From the NCBI RefSeq assembly GCF_017495225.1, contig NZ_JAFEIG010000003.1, positions 55,108 to 119,107 of the forward strand: a DNA stretch of 64,000 nucleotides, read 5' to 3'. The notes under the pieces were generated by a model that was given only the letters and a program-made list of their open reading frames with translations, had not been told where the DNA came from and ran no database searches. How positions within the stretch are numbered: the stretch's first letter is position 1; each line of letters begins with the position of its first letter. Below, piece by piece: positions 30,513 through 40,087 of the stretch. The position numbers and the translations under genes were made by a program. This DNA comes from Daejeonella sp. (lineage in GTDB: Bacteria > Bacteroidota > Bacteroidia > Sphingobacteriales > Sphingobacteriaceae).

Positions 30513-31733
30513 ATGTCTAATCAAAATTACGACCTAAATTCAATCCAAAAATCATCTAAAAAAGACCTTTTTGAAGCTCCTGATTATTATCAGATAGATG
30601 AATTATTGACTGATGAACATAAATTAGTCCGTGATACCGTTCGCAGCTGGGTAAAGAAAGAAGTAAGTCCCATAATTGAAGATTGCGCACAGAAGGCTAT
30701 TTTCCCTAAACATTTGCTTCCTGGATTGGCTGAGGTTGGTGCTTTCGGTCCGACAATACCCGCAAATTATGGCGGAGCAGGTTTAGATTATATTTCCTAT
30801 GGTTTAATCATGCAAGAAATTGAACGCGGCGATTCAGGCATTCGCTCTACTGCTTCTGTTCAAGGTTCTTTGGTAATGTATCCAATTTTTGCGTTCGGTT
30901 CGGAAGAGCAAAAAATGCATTATTTACCCAAATTAGCTTCAGGGGAGTACATGGGATGCTTTGGATTAACGGAGCCTGACCATGGTTCTGACCCAGGCAG
31001 TATGATTACCAATATTAAAGATATGGGCGACTATTACTTGCTAAATGGCGCCAAAATGTGGATTTCGAACTCTCCTTTTGCAGATATAGCTATTGTTTGG
31101 GCAAAAGATGAGGAAGGCATAATTCGTGGAGTGATCGTTGAAAAAGACATGGAAGGTTTTAGCGCACCAGAAATTCATGGAAAATGGAGTTTAAGAGCTT
31201 CGGCAAGTGGCGAATTGGTGTTCGACAATGTGAAAGTGCCTAAAAAGAATTTATTACCAAATATAAAAGGATTAAAAGGTCCTTTGAGTTGCTTAAACCA
31301 AGCACGTTACGGAATAGCTTGGGGGGCATTAGGTGCAGCCATGGACTGCTACGATACAGCTTTGCGTTATTCTAAAGAACGTATTCAATTTGGAAAACCC
31401 ATTGGTGGATTTCAATTACAGCAGAAAAAATTAGCGGAGATGATTACCGAAATCACCAAAGCACAACTCCTTGTTTGGCGTTTAGGAGTTTTAAAAAATG
31501 AAAATAGAGCCACTCCCGCACAAATTTCAATGGCAAAGCGAAATAGCGTTGAAACGGCTATAAATATTGCCCGTGAAGCACGTCAAATGCTCGGTGGAAT
31601 GGGTATTACTGGCGAATATCCTGTTATGAGACATATGATGAACCTAGAATCAGTAGTTACCTATGAAGGCACTCATGATATTCATTTGTTGATTACTGGA
31701 ATGGATATTACTGGTCTGAACGCGTTTGTATAG
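30513..31733 (+). CDS. acyl-CoA dehydrogenase (glutaryl-CoA dehydrogenase-like)
   Basis: CFGLTEPDHGSDPGSM; QFGKPIGGFQLQQKKLAEM; EARQMLGGMGITGEYPVMRHMMNLESVVTYEGTHDIH. Confidence 0.92.
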   Translation: MSNQNYDLNSIQKSSKKDLFEAPDYYQIDELLTDEHKLVRDTVRSWVKKEVSPIIEDCAQKAIFPKHLLPGLAEVGAFGPTIPANYGGAGLDYISYGLIMQEIERGDSGIRSTASVQGSLVMYPIFAFGSEEQKMHYLPKLASGEYMGCFGLTEPDHGSDPGSMITNIKDMGDYYLLNGAKMWISNSPFADIAIVWAKDEEGIIRGVIVEKDMEGFSAPEIHGKWSLRASASGELVFDNVKVPKKNLLPNIKGLKGPLSCLNQARYGIAWGALGAAMDCYDTALRYSKERIQFGKPIGGFQLQQKKLAEMITEITKAQLLVWRLGVLKNENRATPAQISMAKRNSVETAINIAREARQMLGGMGITGEYPVMRHMMNLESVVTYEGTHDIHLLITGMDITGLNAFV

Positions 31734-31767
31734 GATTTAGGTGGTATGGTGAGAAATGAGTTATGAT

Positions 31768-32020
31768 CAAGGAATAAGGAACAAAGAATAAGGAGCTAAG
31801 AACAAGGAGCAAGGAATAAGGAATAAAGATTAAAGATAAAAAGAGTAGCGCTAATAAAATCTAATGTTTTTGATTAAACATTTCTAAATACTATGTACTA
31901 AATACTATGTACTAATAAAGGTTGTCTGAACTATGATTTTTGTGATTGATGGGATTGCGGAGATTAGAGGAAGGAATAAGGAACAAGGAGCAAGGAATAA
32001 GGAGCAAGGAATAAAGACAG
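31768..32020. repeat. Low-complexity AAGGA(A/G)(T/C)AA repeat clusters (31768-31845 and 31971-32020) plus a TACTATGTACTAAATACTATGTACTA direct repeat
   Basis: Read directly: caaggaataaggaacaaagaataaggagctaagaacaaggagcaaggaataagg ... aaggaataaggaacaaggagcaaggaataaggagcaaggaataaag. Confidence 0.85.
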
Positions 32021-32082
32021 TTTAGAGTAAGTTTTTGTTTAAACTATTTTCTCTCTCCGCCCAGCCTGATAACTGATAACTC

Positions 32083-32204
32083 GGCTTCGAGAACCTCAGC
32101 CACCGGGTAACAGATGACGCCAGCCTGACAACTGACAACTGACAACTGACAAAAATAACGGGCTTCGAGTACCTCAGCCACCGGGTAACAGATGACGCCA
32201 GCCT
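32083..32204. repeat. Two 44-nt direct repeats (32083-32126, 32161-32204) separated by (ACTGACA)n
   Basis: GGCTTCGAG(A/T)ACCTCAGCCACCGGGTAACAGATGACGCCAGCCT twice with one mismatch, period 78 nt. Confidence 0.95.
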
Positions 32205-32240
32205 AACCAACTAACTACTAACCACCTAACTACTAACCAC

Positions 32241-33392
32241 CTACTTCGAATAAACCGATTTCACCCGTTCACGCAAATTATATCCTGAAGACATCACCTC
32301 ACCATAGGCACCAGCGGTTCTAATGGCAATTAAATCGCCACGAAAAGATTCTGGAAGTTCAACTTCTTTGCCAAAACAATCGGTACTCTCACAAATTGGT
32401 CCCACCACATCATACTTAATCTTTTTAACAGATAAAGAGCTAATATTCTCAATCTTATGGTAAGCTTGATAAAGTGCCGGACGCATTAATTCGGTCATTC
32501 CAGCATCTAAAATCAAGAAATTCTTTTTTAATCCATTTTTTACATAGAGAATACGACTAATCAAGCTTCCGCATTGAGCAACTAGTGCCCTACCCAATTC
32601 AAAATGGACTTCCTGATCATTTCTACGTTCTAAAAACTGGTTAAAAATTGTAAAATAGCTATCAAAATCATTTATTGGGTTTTCGTCAGGTGCATGATAA
32701 TCCACACCTAAACCGCCCCCCACATTTAAAACCTTTAATTGATATCCATGATCTGCAAACCAAACATTAAGCTCATTTACTTTCAAACATAGGCTTTTAA
32801 AGACCTCTAGATTAGTGATTTGTGATCCGATATGAAAATGTATTCCTATAAGGTTTAACTGCTTACAAGCCTTTAATTGCTCTATACAAGCATTAAGCTC
32901 CCATTGATTTATCCCAAACTTATTTTCTTCAAGTCCCGTAGTAATATATTGATGCGTATGCGCATCAACATTCGGATTAATACGAAGTGCTACACGAGCT
33001 TCTTTCCCGAGCTTAGCTGCTAGTCCGTTGATAATTTCAAGCTCTTGCACCGACTCCACGTTAAAACAATAAATATCACTATTTAGAGCTTCGGTAATCT
33101 CCTTATCCGACTTCCCCACACCAGCAAAAACTACTTTTTGAGAGTCGAAACCTAGGTCGATTGCCTTTTTTACTTCATTACCACTCACACAATCAGCTCC
33201 AAAGCCGATTTTGCGAATAGCCTCCAAAACTTGCTCATTAAAATTGGCTTTCAAAGCATAATGAACATGGAAACCGAATTTATCGGCCGCCATGCGACAA
33301 GACTCAAGTGTCTGCTCTAGCAACTTAAGATCATAATAATAAAAGGGAGTTTCTAACTCGTTGAAACTTGAAATTGTATCCTTATTTAGCAT
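32241..33392 (-). CDS. lysA: diaminopimelate decarboxylase
   Basis: FYYYDLKLLEQTLESCRMAADKFGFHVHYALKAN; LNVGGGLGVDYH; GPICESTDCFGKEVELP. Confidence 0.95.
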   Translation of the reverse strand: MLNKDTISSFNELETPFYYYDLKLLEQTLESCRMAADKFGFHVHYALKANFNEQVLEAIRKIGFGADCVSGNEVKKAIDLGFDSQKVVFAGVGKSDKEITEALNSDIYCFNVESVQELEIINGLAAKLGKEARVALRINPNVDAHTHQYITTGLEENKFGINQWELNACIEQLKACKQLNLIGIHFHIGSQITNLEVFKSLCLKVNELNVWFADHGYQLKVLNVGGGLGVDYHAPDENPINDFDSYFTIFNQFLERRNDQEVHFELGRALVAQCGSLISRILYVKNGLKKNFLILDAGMTELMRPALYQAYHKIENISSLSVKKIKYDVVGPICESTDCFGKEVELPESFRGDLIAIRTAGAYGEVMSSGYNLRERVKSVYSK

Positions 33393-33428
33393 ATAAAAAA
33401 ATATATCTACCGAAGCAGATTGAGTATC

Positions 33429-34742
33429 TTATTCAAATAAACGGTTATGTAATGACCTGAGAACCTCTACTTTATCCACATTTTTAACAAGTAAAGAAAT
33501 ATTGTAGCTACTTCCTCCGTAGGAAATCATACGAAGTGGAATATGTTTAATTGCCTCTAGAACGCGAGCGGCAAAACCATGTTTTTCTACACCAAAATCG
33601 CCTACCACACAAACAATTGTTTGATTATGGTCAACCTCAACTGTGCCAAAGCTATTCAATTCTTTAAGAATTTCATCGAGGTGCTGTGTTTCATCAATTG
33701 TTACAGAAACGGCCACTTCCGACGTTGTAATCATGTCAATTGGGGTTTTATAGCGCTCAAAAACCTCAAAAACACGTCTCAAGAAACCATACGCTAAAAG
33801 CATACGACTGGATTGGATTTTAATGGCCGTAATACCATCTTTAGCAGCGATAGATTTAATTTTCCCACGTTCACTTTCATTGGTAATTAAGGTTCCAGGA
33901 GCATCAGGCTCCATGGTATTGAGCAAACGAACCGGTACTTTATATTTTTGGGCAGGAAAAACACTCTGAGGGTGAAGAATCTTAGCACCGAAATAAGCAA
34001 GCTCGGCAGCTTCATCAAAAGATAAAACAGCAATTGGCTTGGTACCTTTTACAATTCTAGGATCATTATTGTGCATCCCGTCGATATCGGTCCATATTTG
34101 CACTTCCTCGGCAGCAATGGCCGCACCAATTAATGAAGCTGTATAATCACTTCCGCCACGACGAAGATTATCAATTTCACCAAAAGAGTTACGACAAATA
34201 TAACCTTGCGTGATAAACAAAATATCAGTTGGATATTGATCAAGCAATACTTTTAAGTGTTCAGAAATAAAAGGAATTATGGGCTCATTATCCTCATCAA
34301 TCTTCATGAAATCAAGTGCAGGCAAAAGCACCGACTTTACCCCTATTTCTGTAAGATAAATATGGTAAAGTGTAGTTGAAATGAGTTCGCCCTGAGCTAA
34401 AATAACCTTTTCTTCAATAGCTGTGAACAATTCATTAGCAAAAGAAGACAATAAATTGAAGTGATAATCAATTAAATCCTTCCCATTTTCATAACCCTCA
34501 TCGCTAGAAAAAAGTTCTTTTATAAATATTTCATATTTGGCTTTCAGTGCAGAAATTAAGTCGGAAGCCTTCTGTTTATCCTCAGCTAGATAAGCCTGTG
34601 AAATCTCCAAAAGACTGTTTGTAGTCCCAGAAACAGCAGAAAGAACAACAATCTGCTTGTTTTTAGGTTTAATAATATCCAATAAATTCTTCATTCGATC
34701 GGGACTTCCAACCGATGTTCCACCAAACTTTAATACCTTCAT
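33429..34742 (-). CDS. lysC: aspartate kinase
   Basis: MKVLKFGGTSVGSPDRMKNLLDII; RRGGSDYTASLIGAAI; IWTDIDGMHNNDPR. Confidence 0.93.
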   Translation of the reverse strand: MKVLKFGGTSVGSPDRMKNLLDIIKPKNKQIVVLSAVSGTTNSLLEISQAYLAEDKQKASDLISALKAKYEIFIKELFSSDEGYENGKDLIDYHFNLLSSFANELFTAIEEKVILAQGELISTTLYHIYLTEIGVKSVLLPALDFMKIDEDNEPIIPFISEHLKVLLDQYPTDILFITQGYICRNSFGEIDNLRRGGSDYTASLIGAAIAAEEVQIWTDIDGMHNNDPRIVKGTKPIAVLSFDEAAELAYFGAKILHPQSVFPAQKYKVPVRLLNTMEPDAPGTLITNESERGKIKSIAAKDGITAIKIQSSRMLLAYGFLRRVFEVFERYKTPIDMITTSEVAVSVTIDETQHLDEILKELNSFGTVEVDHNQTIVCVVGDFGVEKHGFAARVLEAIKHIPLRMISYGGSSYNISLLVKNVDKVEVLRSLHNRLFE

Positions 34743-34799
34743 TTAATCTTGAATTTTAAATTGCCACAAATGATTTTTATACTTGCGGATTGAGATGCT

Positions 34800-34854
34800 A
34801 AAAATAGAAAAAACCATTCTATTTTTCACACCAAACAAAATTAAATTTGGTGTG
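34800..34854. repeat. Two adjacent inverted repeats in the lysC/phospho-sugar mutase divergent intergenic region
   Basis: AAAAATAGAA-AAAACCA-TTCTATTTTT then CACACCAAA-CAAAATTAAA-TTTGGTGTG (34827-34854). Confidence 0.75.
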
Positions 34855-34907
34855 TTTAGCCATGATCATTCCCGGTCAGAATAAAATACAAATAAAAATT
34901 AATAATT

Positions 34908-36644
34908 ATGCACGAGTTGGAGTCCTCAATTTTAGACAAAATCAATGTTTGGCTTAATGGAAGCTATGATTTAGATACCAAAAATGAAATTAAGTCTTTA
35001 TTAGATTCGGGCTCCACAACAGAGCTTATTGATTCATTTTATAGGGACTTGGAATTTGGTACTGGCGGACTAAGAGGAACAATGGGTCCGGGTACTAACC
35101 GCATCAATAAATATACCATTGGCTCAGCAAGTCAGGGATTAAGTAATTTCTTATTAAAAAAGTATCCAGGAGAGAAAATCAGTGTTGCCATTGCACATGA
35201 TAGCAGAAATAATTCTGATTATTTTGCGAGGATTACTGCCGATGTCTTTTCAGCAAATGGAATAAAAGTTTATTTTTTTAAAGAATTAAGGCCAACTCCC
35301 GAATTATCTTTCGCGATCCGTCAATTAGGATGCAAGAGTGGTGTGATGATTACGGCTTCCCATAATCCTAAAGAATATAATGGTTATAAGGCTTATGGAA
35401 GTGATGGCGGACAATTCACATCACCAGATGATAAATTGGTGATGGATGAAGTATCGAAAATAAGCTCGGTTGATCTTGTAAAATTTGATCGAATTGAAGC
35501 TAATATTGAGCTCCTTGACGACAAAATAGATCATTTATATCTAGAAAAAATAAAAGAACTTTCTGTCTCACAGGATGCCATTTCGCGCCAAAAAGACTTA
35601 AAAATTGTGTACTCTCCTATCCATGGAACGGGAATTACATTAGTCCCAGCCGCATTAAAACACTTCGGTTTTACCAACCTTACCCTAGTTGAAGAGCAAT
35701 CTATCCCTGATGGAAACTTCCCGACGGTAATCTATCCAAATCCGGAAGAAAAAGAAGCATTGACTTTGGCCCTGGCTAAAGCGAAAGAAATTGATGCCGA
35801 TTTAGTCTTGGCTACTGATCCAGATGCCGACCGCGTTGGAATCGCTGTAAAAAATAATGAAGGCGAGTTCATTTTACTGAATGGAAATCAGACAGGTAGT
35901 TTATTAATTAATTATCTATTGACAGCCTGGGAGCAAAAAGGAAAGCTTACTGGCAATGAATATATAGTTTCTACGGTAGTTACCACTAAATTAGTGGAAG
36001 AAATTGCCAAATCAAAGAAAGTAAGTTTTTATGAAACCTTAACTGGATTTAAGTGGATAGGTGCATTAATTACCGCGCTTGATGGTAAGAAAACCTTTAT
36101 TGCTGGAGGAGAAGAAAGTTATGGCTATTTAGTAGGTGATTTAGTGAGAGATAAAGATGCCGTAATTTCATGTGCTTTTATTGCAGAAATGACTGCTTTT
36201 TACAAGGACAAAGGCAGTAGTTTGTACGAGGCCATGCTTAATATGTATCAAGAATATGGCTTTTACAAAGAGAAATTGGTTTCTATTACCAAAAAAGGCA
36301 AGACTGGTGCAGAAGAGATAAAAGCATTAATGGAACGTTTCAGGACTAATACTCCGAAAAGTTTAGGCGGTTCTAAAGTGGTGTGCTTAAAAGATTATGA
36401 ACTAGGGAAAGAAATCGACCTAAATACAAGTTACGAAAAAAATCTGGATTATCCAAAATCTGATGTTTTACAGTTTATTACTGCTGATGGTAGCATCATT
36501 TCAGCAAGGCCATCGGGCACCGAGCCAAAAATCAAATTTTATTGCAGTGTAAAGACTGATCTTCCAAATAAAAACGAGTTTAGCGCTAAGGAACATTTAT
36601 TAGATGAAAAAATCGATCTGATTATGAAAGATTTAGCAGTCTAA
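34908..36644 (+). CDS. phospho-sugar mutase (phosphoglucomutase/phosphomannomutase)
   Basis: FGTGGLRGTMGPGTNRIN; GVMITASHNPKEYNGYKAYGSDGGQ; ATDPDADRVGIAV; ARPSGTEPKIKFY. Confidence 0.95.
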   Translation: MHELESSILDKINVWLNGSYDLDTKNEIKSLLDSGSTTELIDSFYRDLEFGTGGLRGTMGPGTNRINKYTIGSASQGLSNFLLKKYPGEKISVAIAHDSRNNSDYFARITADVFSANGIKVYFFKELRPTPELSFAIRQLGCKSGVMITASHNPKEYNGYKAYGSDGGQFTSPDDKLVMDEVSKISSVDLVKFDRIEANIELLDDKIDHLYLEKIKELSVSQDAISRQKDLKIVYSPIHGTGITLVPAALKHFGFTNLTLVEEQSIPDGNFPTVIYPNPEEKEALTLALAKAKEIDADLVLATDPDADRVGIAVKNNEGEFILLNGNQTGSLLINYLLTAWEQKGKLTGNEYIVSTVVTTKLVEEIAKSKKVSFYETLTGFKWIGALITALDGKKTFIAGGEESYGYLVGDLVRDKDAVISCAFIAEMTAFYKDKGSSLYEAMLNMYQEYGFYKEKLVSITKKGKTGAEEIKALMERFRTNTPKSLGGSKVVCLKDYELGKEIDLNTSYEKNLDYPKSDVLQFITADGSIISARPSGTEPKIKFYCSVKTDLPNKNEFSAKEHLLDEKIDLIMKDLAV

Positions 36645-36694
36645 TTCCTTCGATTTATTGCCTAAAAGAGTAAAAAAGCAAGTATATTTGCATC

Positions 36695-37345
36695 ATGAAA
36701 AAGGTACTATTTATTGCTCTTTTAGGCTTGATTCTTAAGTCTTGTACAAATACATCTGAAGAAAAACTTCCCATTCTAGGAGAACGTGAGCCCATTGAAA
36801 AAACGGTGGATGGAAAAGTAGTAATTGACACGCTTTACCAAAGCATCCCAGCTTTTAGCTATTTCAATCAAGACAGCATTCTTATAAGTGATAAAGATTT
36901 CGACAATAAAATTTATGTAAGCGATTTCTTTTTCACCTCATGCAATACTATTTGTCCGATTATGCACCGCAACATGCTCAACGTGTATAATAAATACAAA
37001 GGTGATTCAAAAGTTAAATTTCTCTCCCATACCATTGATATCAAATATGATTTGCCTTCTAGATTAAAAAAATATGCCACAAAACTTGGCCTTGAGGGTA
37101 ATCAGTGGGAGTTTGTGCATGGTAGCCGTGATTCTATTTTCAATATTGCCGCAAAAAGTTATTTAGTGGCGGCTTATGAAGATAATACTGATCCACAGGG
37201 ATTGGTACATCAGGGTTGGTTTATACTTGTAGATACTAAAAAACGTATCAGAGGTGCTTATGATGGTACAAAAGAAGATCAAGTTAAGCAGTTAATGCTC
37301 GACATGGATATTTTGCTGAAGGAAGAATTTGGTGATGCGAAATAG
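36695..37345 (+). CDS. SCO1/SenC family protein (lipoprotein)
   Basis: Lipobox LILKSCTNTS; DFFFTSCNTICPIMHRNML (CxxxC); VHQGWFILVDTKKRIRGAYDGT. Confidence 0.92.
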   Translation: MKKVLFIALLGLILKSCTNTSEEKLPILGEREPIEKTVDGKVVIDTLYQSIPAFSYFNQDSILISDKDFDNKIYVSDFFFTSCNTICPIMHRNMLNVYNKYKGDSKVKFLSHTIDIKYDLPSRLKKYATKLGLEGNQWEFVHGSRDSIFNIAAKSYLVAAYEDNTDPQGLVHQGWFILVDTKKRIRGAYDGTKEDQVKQLMLDMDILLKEEFGDAK

Positions 37346-37760
37346 CCTAATTTACACCGTTTTATTGGCCTTAGGAATTGGAGTTAGTGTTCAATCTTGC
37401 CAAGATGAAAACAGTTTAGATTATAAGCGCTACTATGTTAATGGTAAACGTATTTATGAAAAGAGTTGCCAAAGTTGTCATGGTGCTGATGGCAAGGGGC
37501 TTGGGACTTTATACCCACCATTAACTGATACGACCTATTTAAAATTAAATAAAAATCAATTATCCTGCATAATCAGAAATGGTCAGCAGGGTGAAATAAA
37601 AATAAATAACATCACTTATGATGAAATAATGCCGGGTAATGAAACTTTAGCCGACATAGATATCGCACAGGTAATTGTTTATATCACCAATAGTTTTGGC
37701 AATAAACAGGGTTTTTATGATACCGAGGCTGTAACAAGCGACCTCAAAACATGTAAATAA
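37335..37760 (+). CDS. c-type cytochrome (lipoprotein)
   Basis: Lipobox VSVQSCQD; GKRIYEKSCQSCHGADGKGLGTLYPPL (CxxCH); ATG 37335 preferred. Confidence 0.9.
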   Translation: MRNSLIYTVLLALGIGVSVQSCQDENSLDYKRYYVNGKRIYEKSCQSCHGADGKGLGTLYPPLTDTTYLKLNKNQLSCIIRNGQQGEIKINNITYDEIMPGNETLADIDIAQVIVYITNSFGNKQGFYDTEAVTSDLKTCK

Positions 37761-37832
37761 TCATTCTGCAGACCTAAGCTTAAACTTGTGGTTAACAGAA
37801 CGATTTGTATTTTTGCAATTCATACAAAAAAG

Positions 37833-39281
37833 ATGGCTAAGCGTACAAAAATTAAAGATTTATTAAATTCTAGTGATTTCGGAAAACAAGTTTCCGTAAT
37901 GGGATGGGTTAGAACATTTAGAAACAATCAATTTATTGCTTTAAATGATGGCTCTACAATAAATAATATTCAAGCAGTTGTTGACTTTAATGCGCTGGAT
38001 GAAAGCCTCTTAAAAAGAATTACTACTGGTGCAGCTGTATCTATTCAAGGAGAAGTTGTTGAATCATTAGGAAAAGGTCAGAAAATTGAAATTAAGGTAA
38101 ATAAAATTGAAATTTTGGGTGATAGTGATGCCGAAAAATTCCCTTTGCAACCTAAAAAACATAGCCTTGAATTTTTACGTGAGATTGCCCATTTAAGATT
38201 TCGCACCAATACCTTCAATGCTGTATTCAAAATCAGACATGCACTAGCCTTCGCTGTACATAAATTCTTCAACGACAAGGGATTTGTTTACATGCATACT
38301 CCAATTATTACTGCTTCTGACGCAGAGGGTGCTGGTGAGATGTTTCGCGTTTCAACCTTCGACCCAGACCATATTCCACGTAATGAAGATGGAAGCGTTA
38401 ATTACAAAGAAGATTTCTTTGGTAAAGCCACTAATTTAACGGTATCTGGTCAGCTGGAAGGCGAATTAGCCGCTATGGCATTTGGTGATATTTACACTTT
38501 TGGACCTACTTTTAGAGCCGAAAACTCAAATACAACACGTCATTTAGCCGAGTTTTGGATGATAGAGCCAGAGATGGCCTTTTACGATTTGACCGATAAT
38601 ATGGACTTGGCAGAAGAATTACTGAAATATGTAATTCGCTATGCGATAGAGCATTGTGCTGATGAGCTCGAGTTCTTAAAAAATAGACTTTTAGAAGAAG
38701 ACAAACAAAAACCCCAGGCTGAACGTTCTGAGTTTGACTTGTTAACCAAATTGAATTTCTGCTTGGAAAATGATTTTGAGAGAATAACTTATACGGAAGC
38801 TATTTCTATCTTAAGAAACTCAAAGCCTAATCAAAAGAAACAATTCAAATATTTAATTGAGGGATGGGGTTCAGATCTTCAATCGGAACATGAACGCTAT
38901 TTGGTTGAAAAGCACTTCAAAAAACCGGTTATTTTAACAGATTATCCTGCCGACATCAAATCATTCTACATGAGAATGAACGAGCCTGATGCCGAAGGAA
39001 GAACAACTGTTCGTGCCATGGACATTCTTTTCCCGGGCATTGGCGAAATTGTTGGTGGATCTCAGCGGGAAGAAAGATTAGAGAAATTAGAGAAAAGAAT
39101 GACAGAGATGCACATTCCAGCAGAAGAAATGTCGTGGTATTTAGACACCCGTCGTTTTGGATCAGCCCCACATGCGGGATTTGGCTTAGGATTTGAAAGG
39201 TTAGTACTTTTCGTAACTGGAATGACCAATATTAGAGATGTTATTCCTTTCCCAAGGACACCTAAAAACGCTGAATTTTAA
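37833..39281 (+). CDS. asnS: asparagine--tRNA ligase (ATG 37833 preferred over the ORF-track start)
   Basis: [79 protein letters not shown]. Confidence 0.95.
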   Translation: MAKRTKIKDLLNSSDFGKQVSVMGWVRTFRNNQFIALNDGSTINNIQAVVDFNALDESLLKRITTGAAVSIQGEVVESLGKGQKIEIKVNKIEILGDSDAEKFPLQPKKHSLEFLREIAHLRFRTNTFNAVFKIRHALAFAVHKFFNDKGFVYMHTPIITASDAEGAGEMFRVSTFDPDHIPRNEDGSVNYKEDFFGKATNLTVSGQLEGELAAMAFGDIYTFGPTFRAENSNTTRHLAEFWMIEPEMAFYDLTDNMDLAEELLKYVIRYAIEHCADELEFLKNRLLEEDKQKPQAERSEFDLLTKLNFCLENDFERITYTEAISILRNSKPNQKKQFKYLIEGWGSDLQSEHERYLVEKHFKKPVILTDYPADIKSFYMRMNEPDAEGRTTVRAMDILFPGIGEIVGGSQREERLEKLEKRMTEMHIPAEEMSWYLDTRRFGSAPHAGFGLGFERLVLFVTGMTNIRDVIPFPRTPKNAEF

Positions 39282-39286
39282 TCTAA

Positions 39287-39307
39287 AAACGGGTTAAAAG
39301 CCCGTTT
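39287..39307 (+). terminator. Hairpin after asnS
   Basis: AAACGGG-TTAAAAG-CCCGTTT; weak T tract. Confidence 0.5.
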
Positions 39308-39359
39308 AGTTAGGTCTGATTTTACAAAATTGCTTTTGAGAAATTAATAAATATCCATT

Positions 39360-39980
39360 ATGCTGATTAAAATCTACCCAGAAAACCCAAATGAAAAAGC
39401 AATTCAGCAGGTTGTTGAGGTGCTTAAAAAAGGAGGAATAATAATTTATCCTACTGATACGGTTTATGGAATGGGCTGTGATATTACTAATTCAAAAGCA
39501 ATAGAAAGAATTTGTAAAATAAAAGGCATAAAACCAGAAAAAGCGAATTTTTCATTTGTCTGTTACGATTTAAGGCACATTTCAGACTACACCAAACCCA
39601 TTGATAATGAGACCTATAGGATTTTGAAAAAAGCACTTCCTGGTCCGTTTACATTCATTTTCAATGCCAATAAAAATGTACCGAAATTGCTAAGTTCCAA
39701 TAAAAAAACTGTCGGTATTCGGGTACCAAACAATTCTATAGCACGCTCAATTGTTCAATTGTTAGGAAATCCAATAATCTCTACATCCATACATGATGAA
39801 GATGAAATTATTGAGTATTCGACTGATCCTGAGTTGATTCATGAAAAATATGAAGAGCTTGTAGATTTAGTGATTGATGGTGGATATGGAGATAATCAGC
39901 CATCCACTATTGTAGATTGTAGTGAAGGTGATTTTGAGATTATACGCCAAGGCAAAGGCGATTTGAGTCAATATTTATAA
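39360..39980 (+). CDS. L-threonylcarbamoyladenylate synthase (Sua5/YciO/YrdC)
   Basis: LKKGGIIIYPTDTVYGMGCDITNSKAIERICKIKG. Confidence 0.93.
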   Translation: MLIKIYPENPNEKAIQQVVEVLKKGGIIIYPTDTVYGMGCDITNSKAIERICKIKGIKPEKANFSFVCYDLRHISDYTKPIDNETYRILKKALPGPFTFIFNANKNVPKLLSSNKKTVGIRVPNNSIARSIVQLLGNPIISTSIHDEDEIIEYSTDPELIHEKYEELVDLVIDGGYGDNQPSTIVDCSEGDFEIIRQGKGDLSQYL

Positions 39981-40087
39981 TAAATTAAAGATAAGAATAT
40001 GGAAAACATAACAATTTTGGATTTTCAAAATGGGATTTTCACTATTCTAAAACCCCTCGTCTGAATTATTTTAGTATTTTGGTGGCT

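Noticed and set aside
32022-32210. 62-aa minus-strand ORF with internal repeats (LASSVTRWLRYSKP twice)
   Set aside because: Arises from the two 44-nt direct repeats; no evidence it is a gene.
31740-32240. Possible CRISPR array from clustered repeats
   Set aside because: Repeats are of several types and lengths, the 44-mer occurs only twice, spacers are low-complexity, and no cas genes are present.
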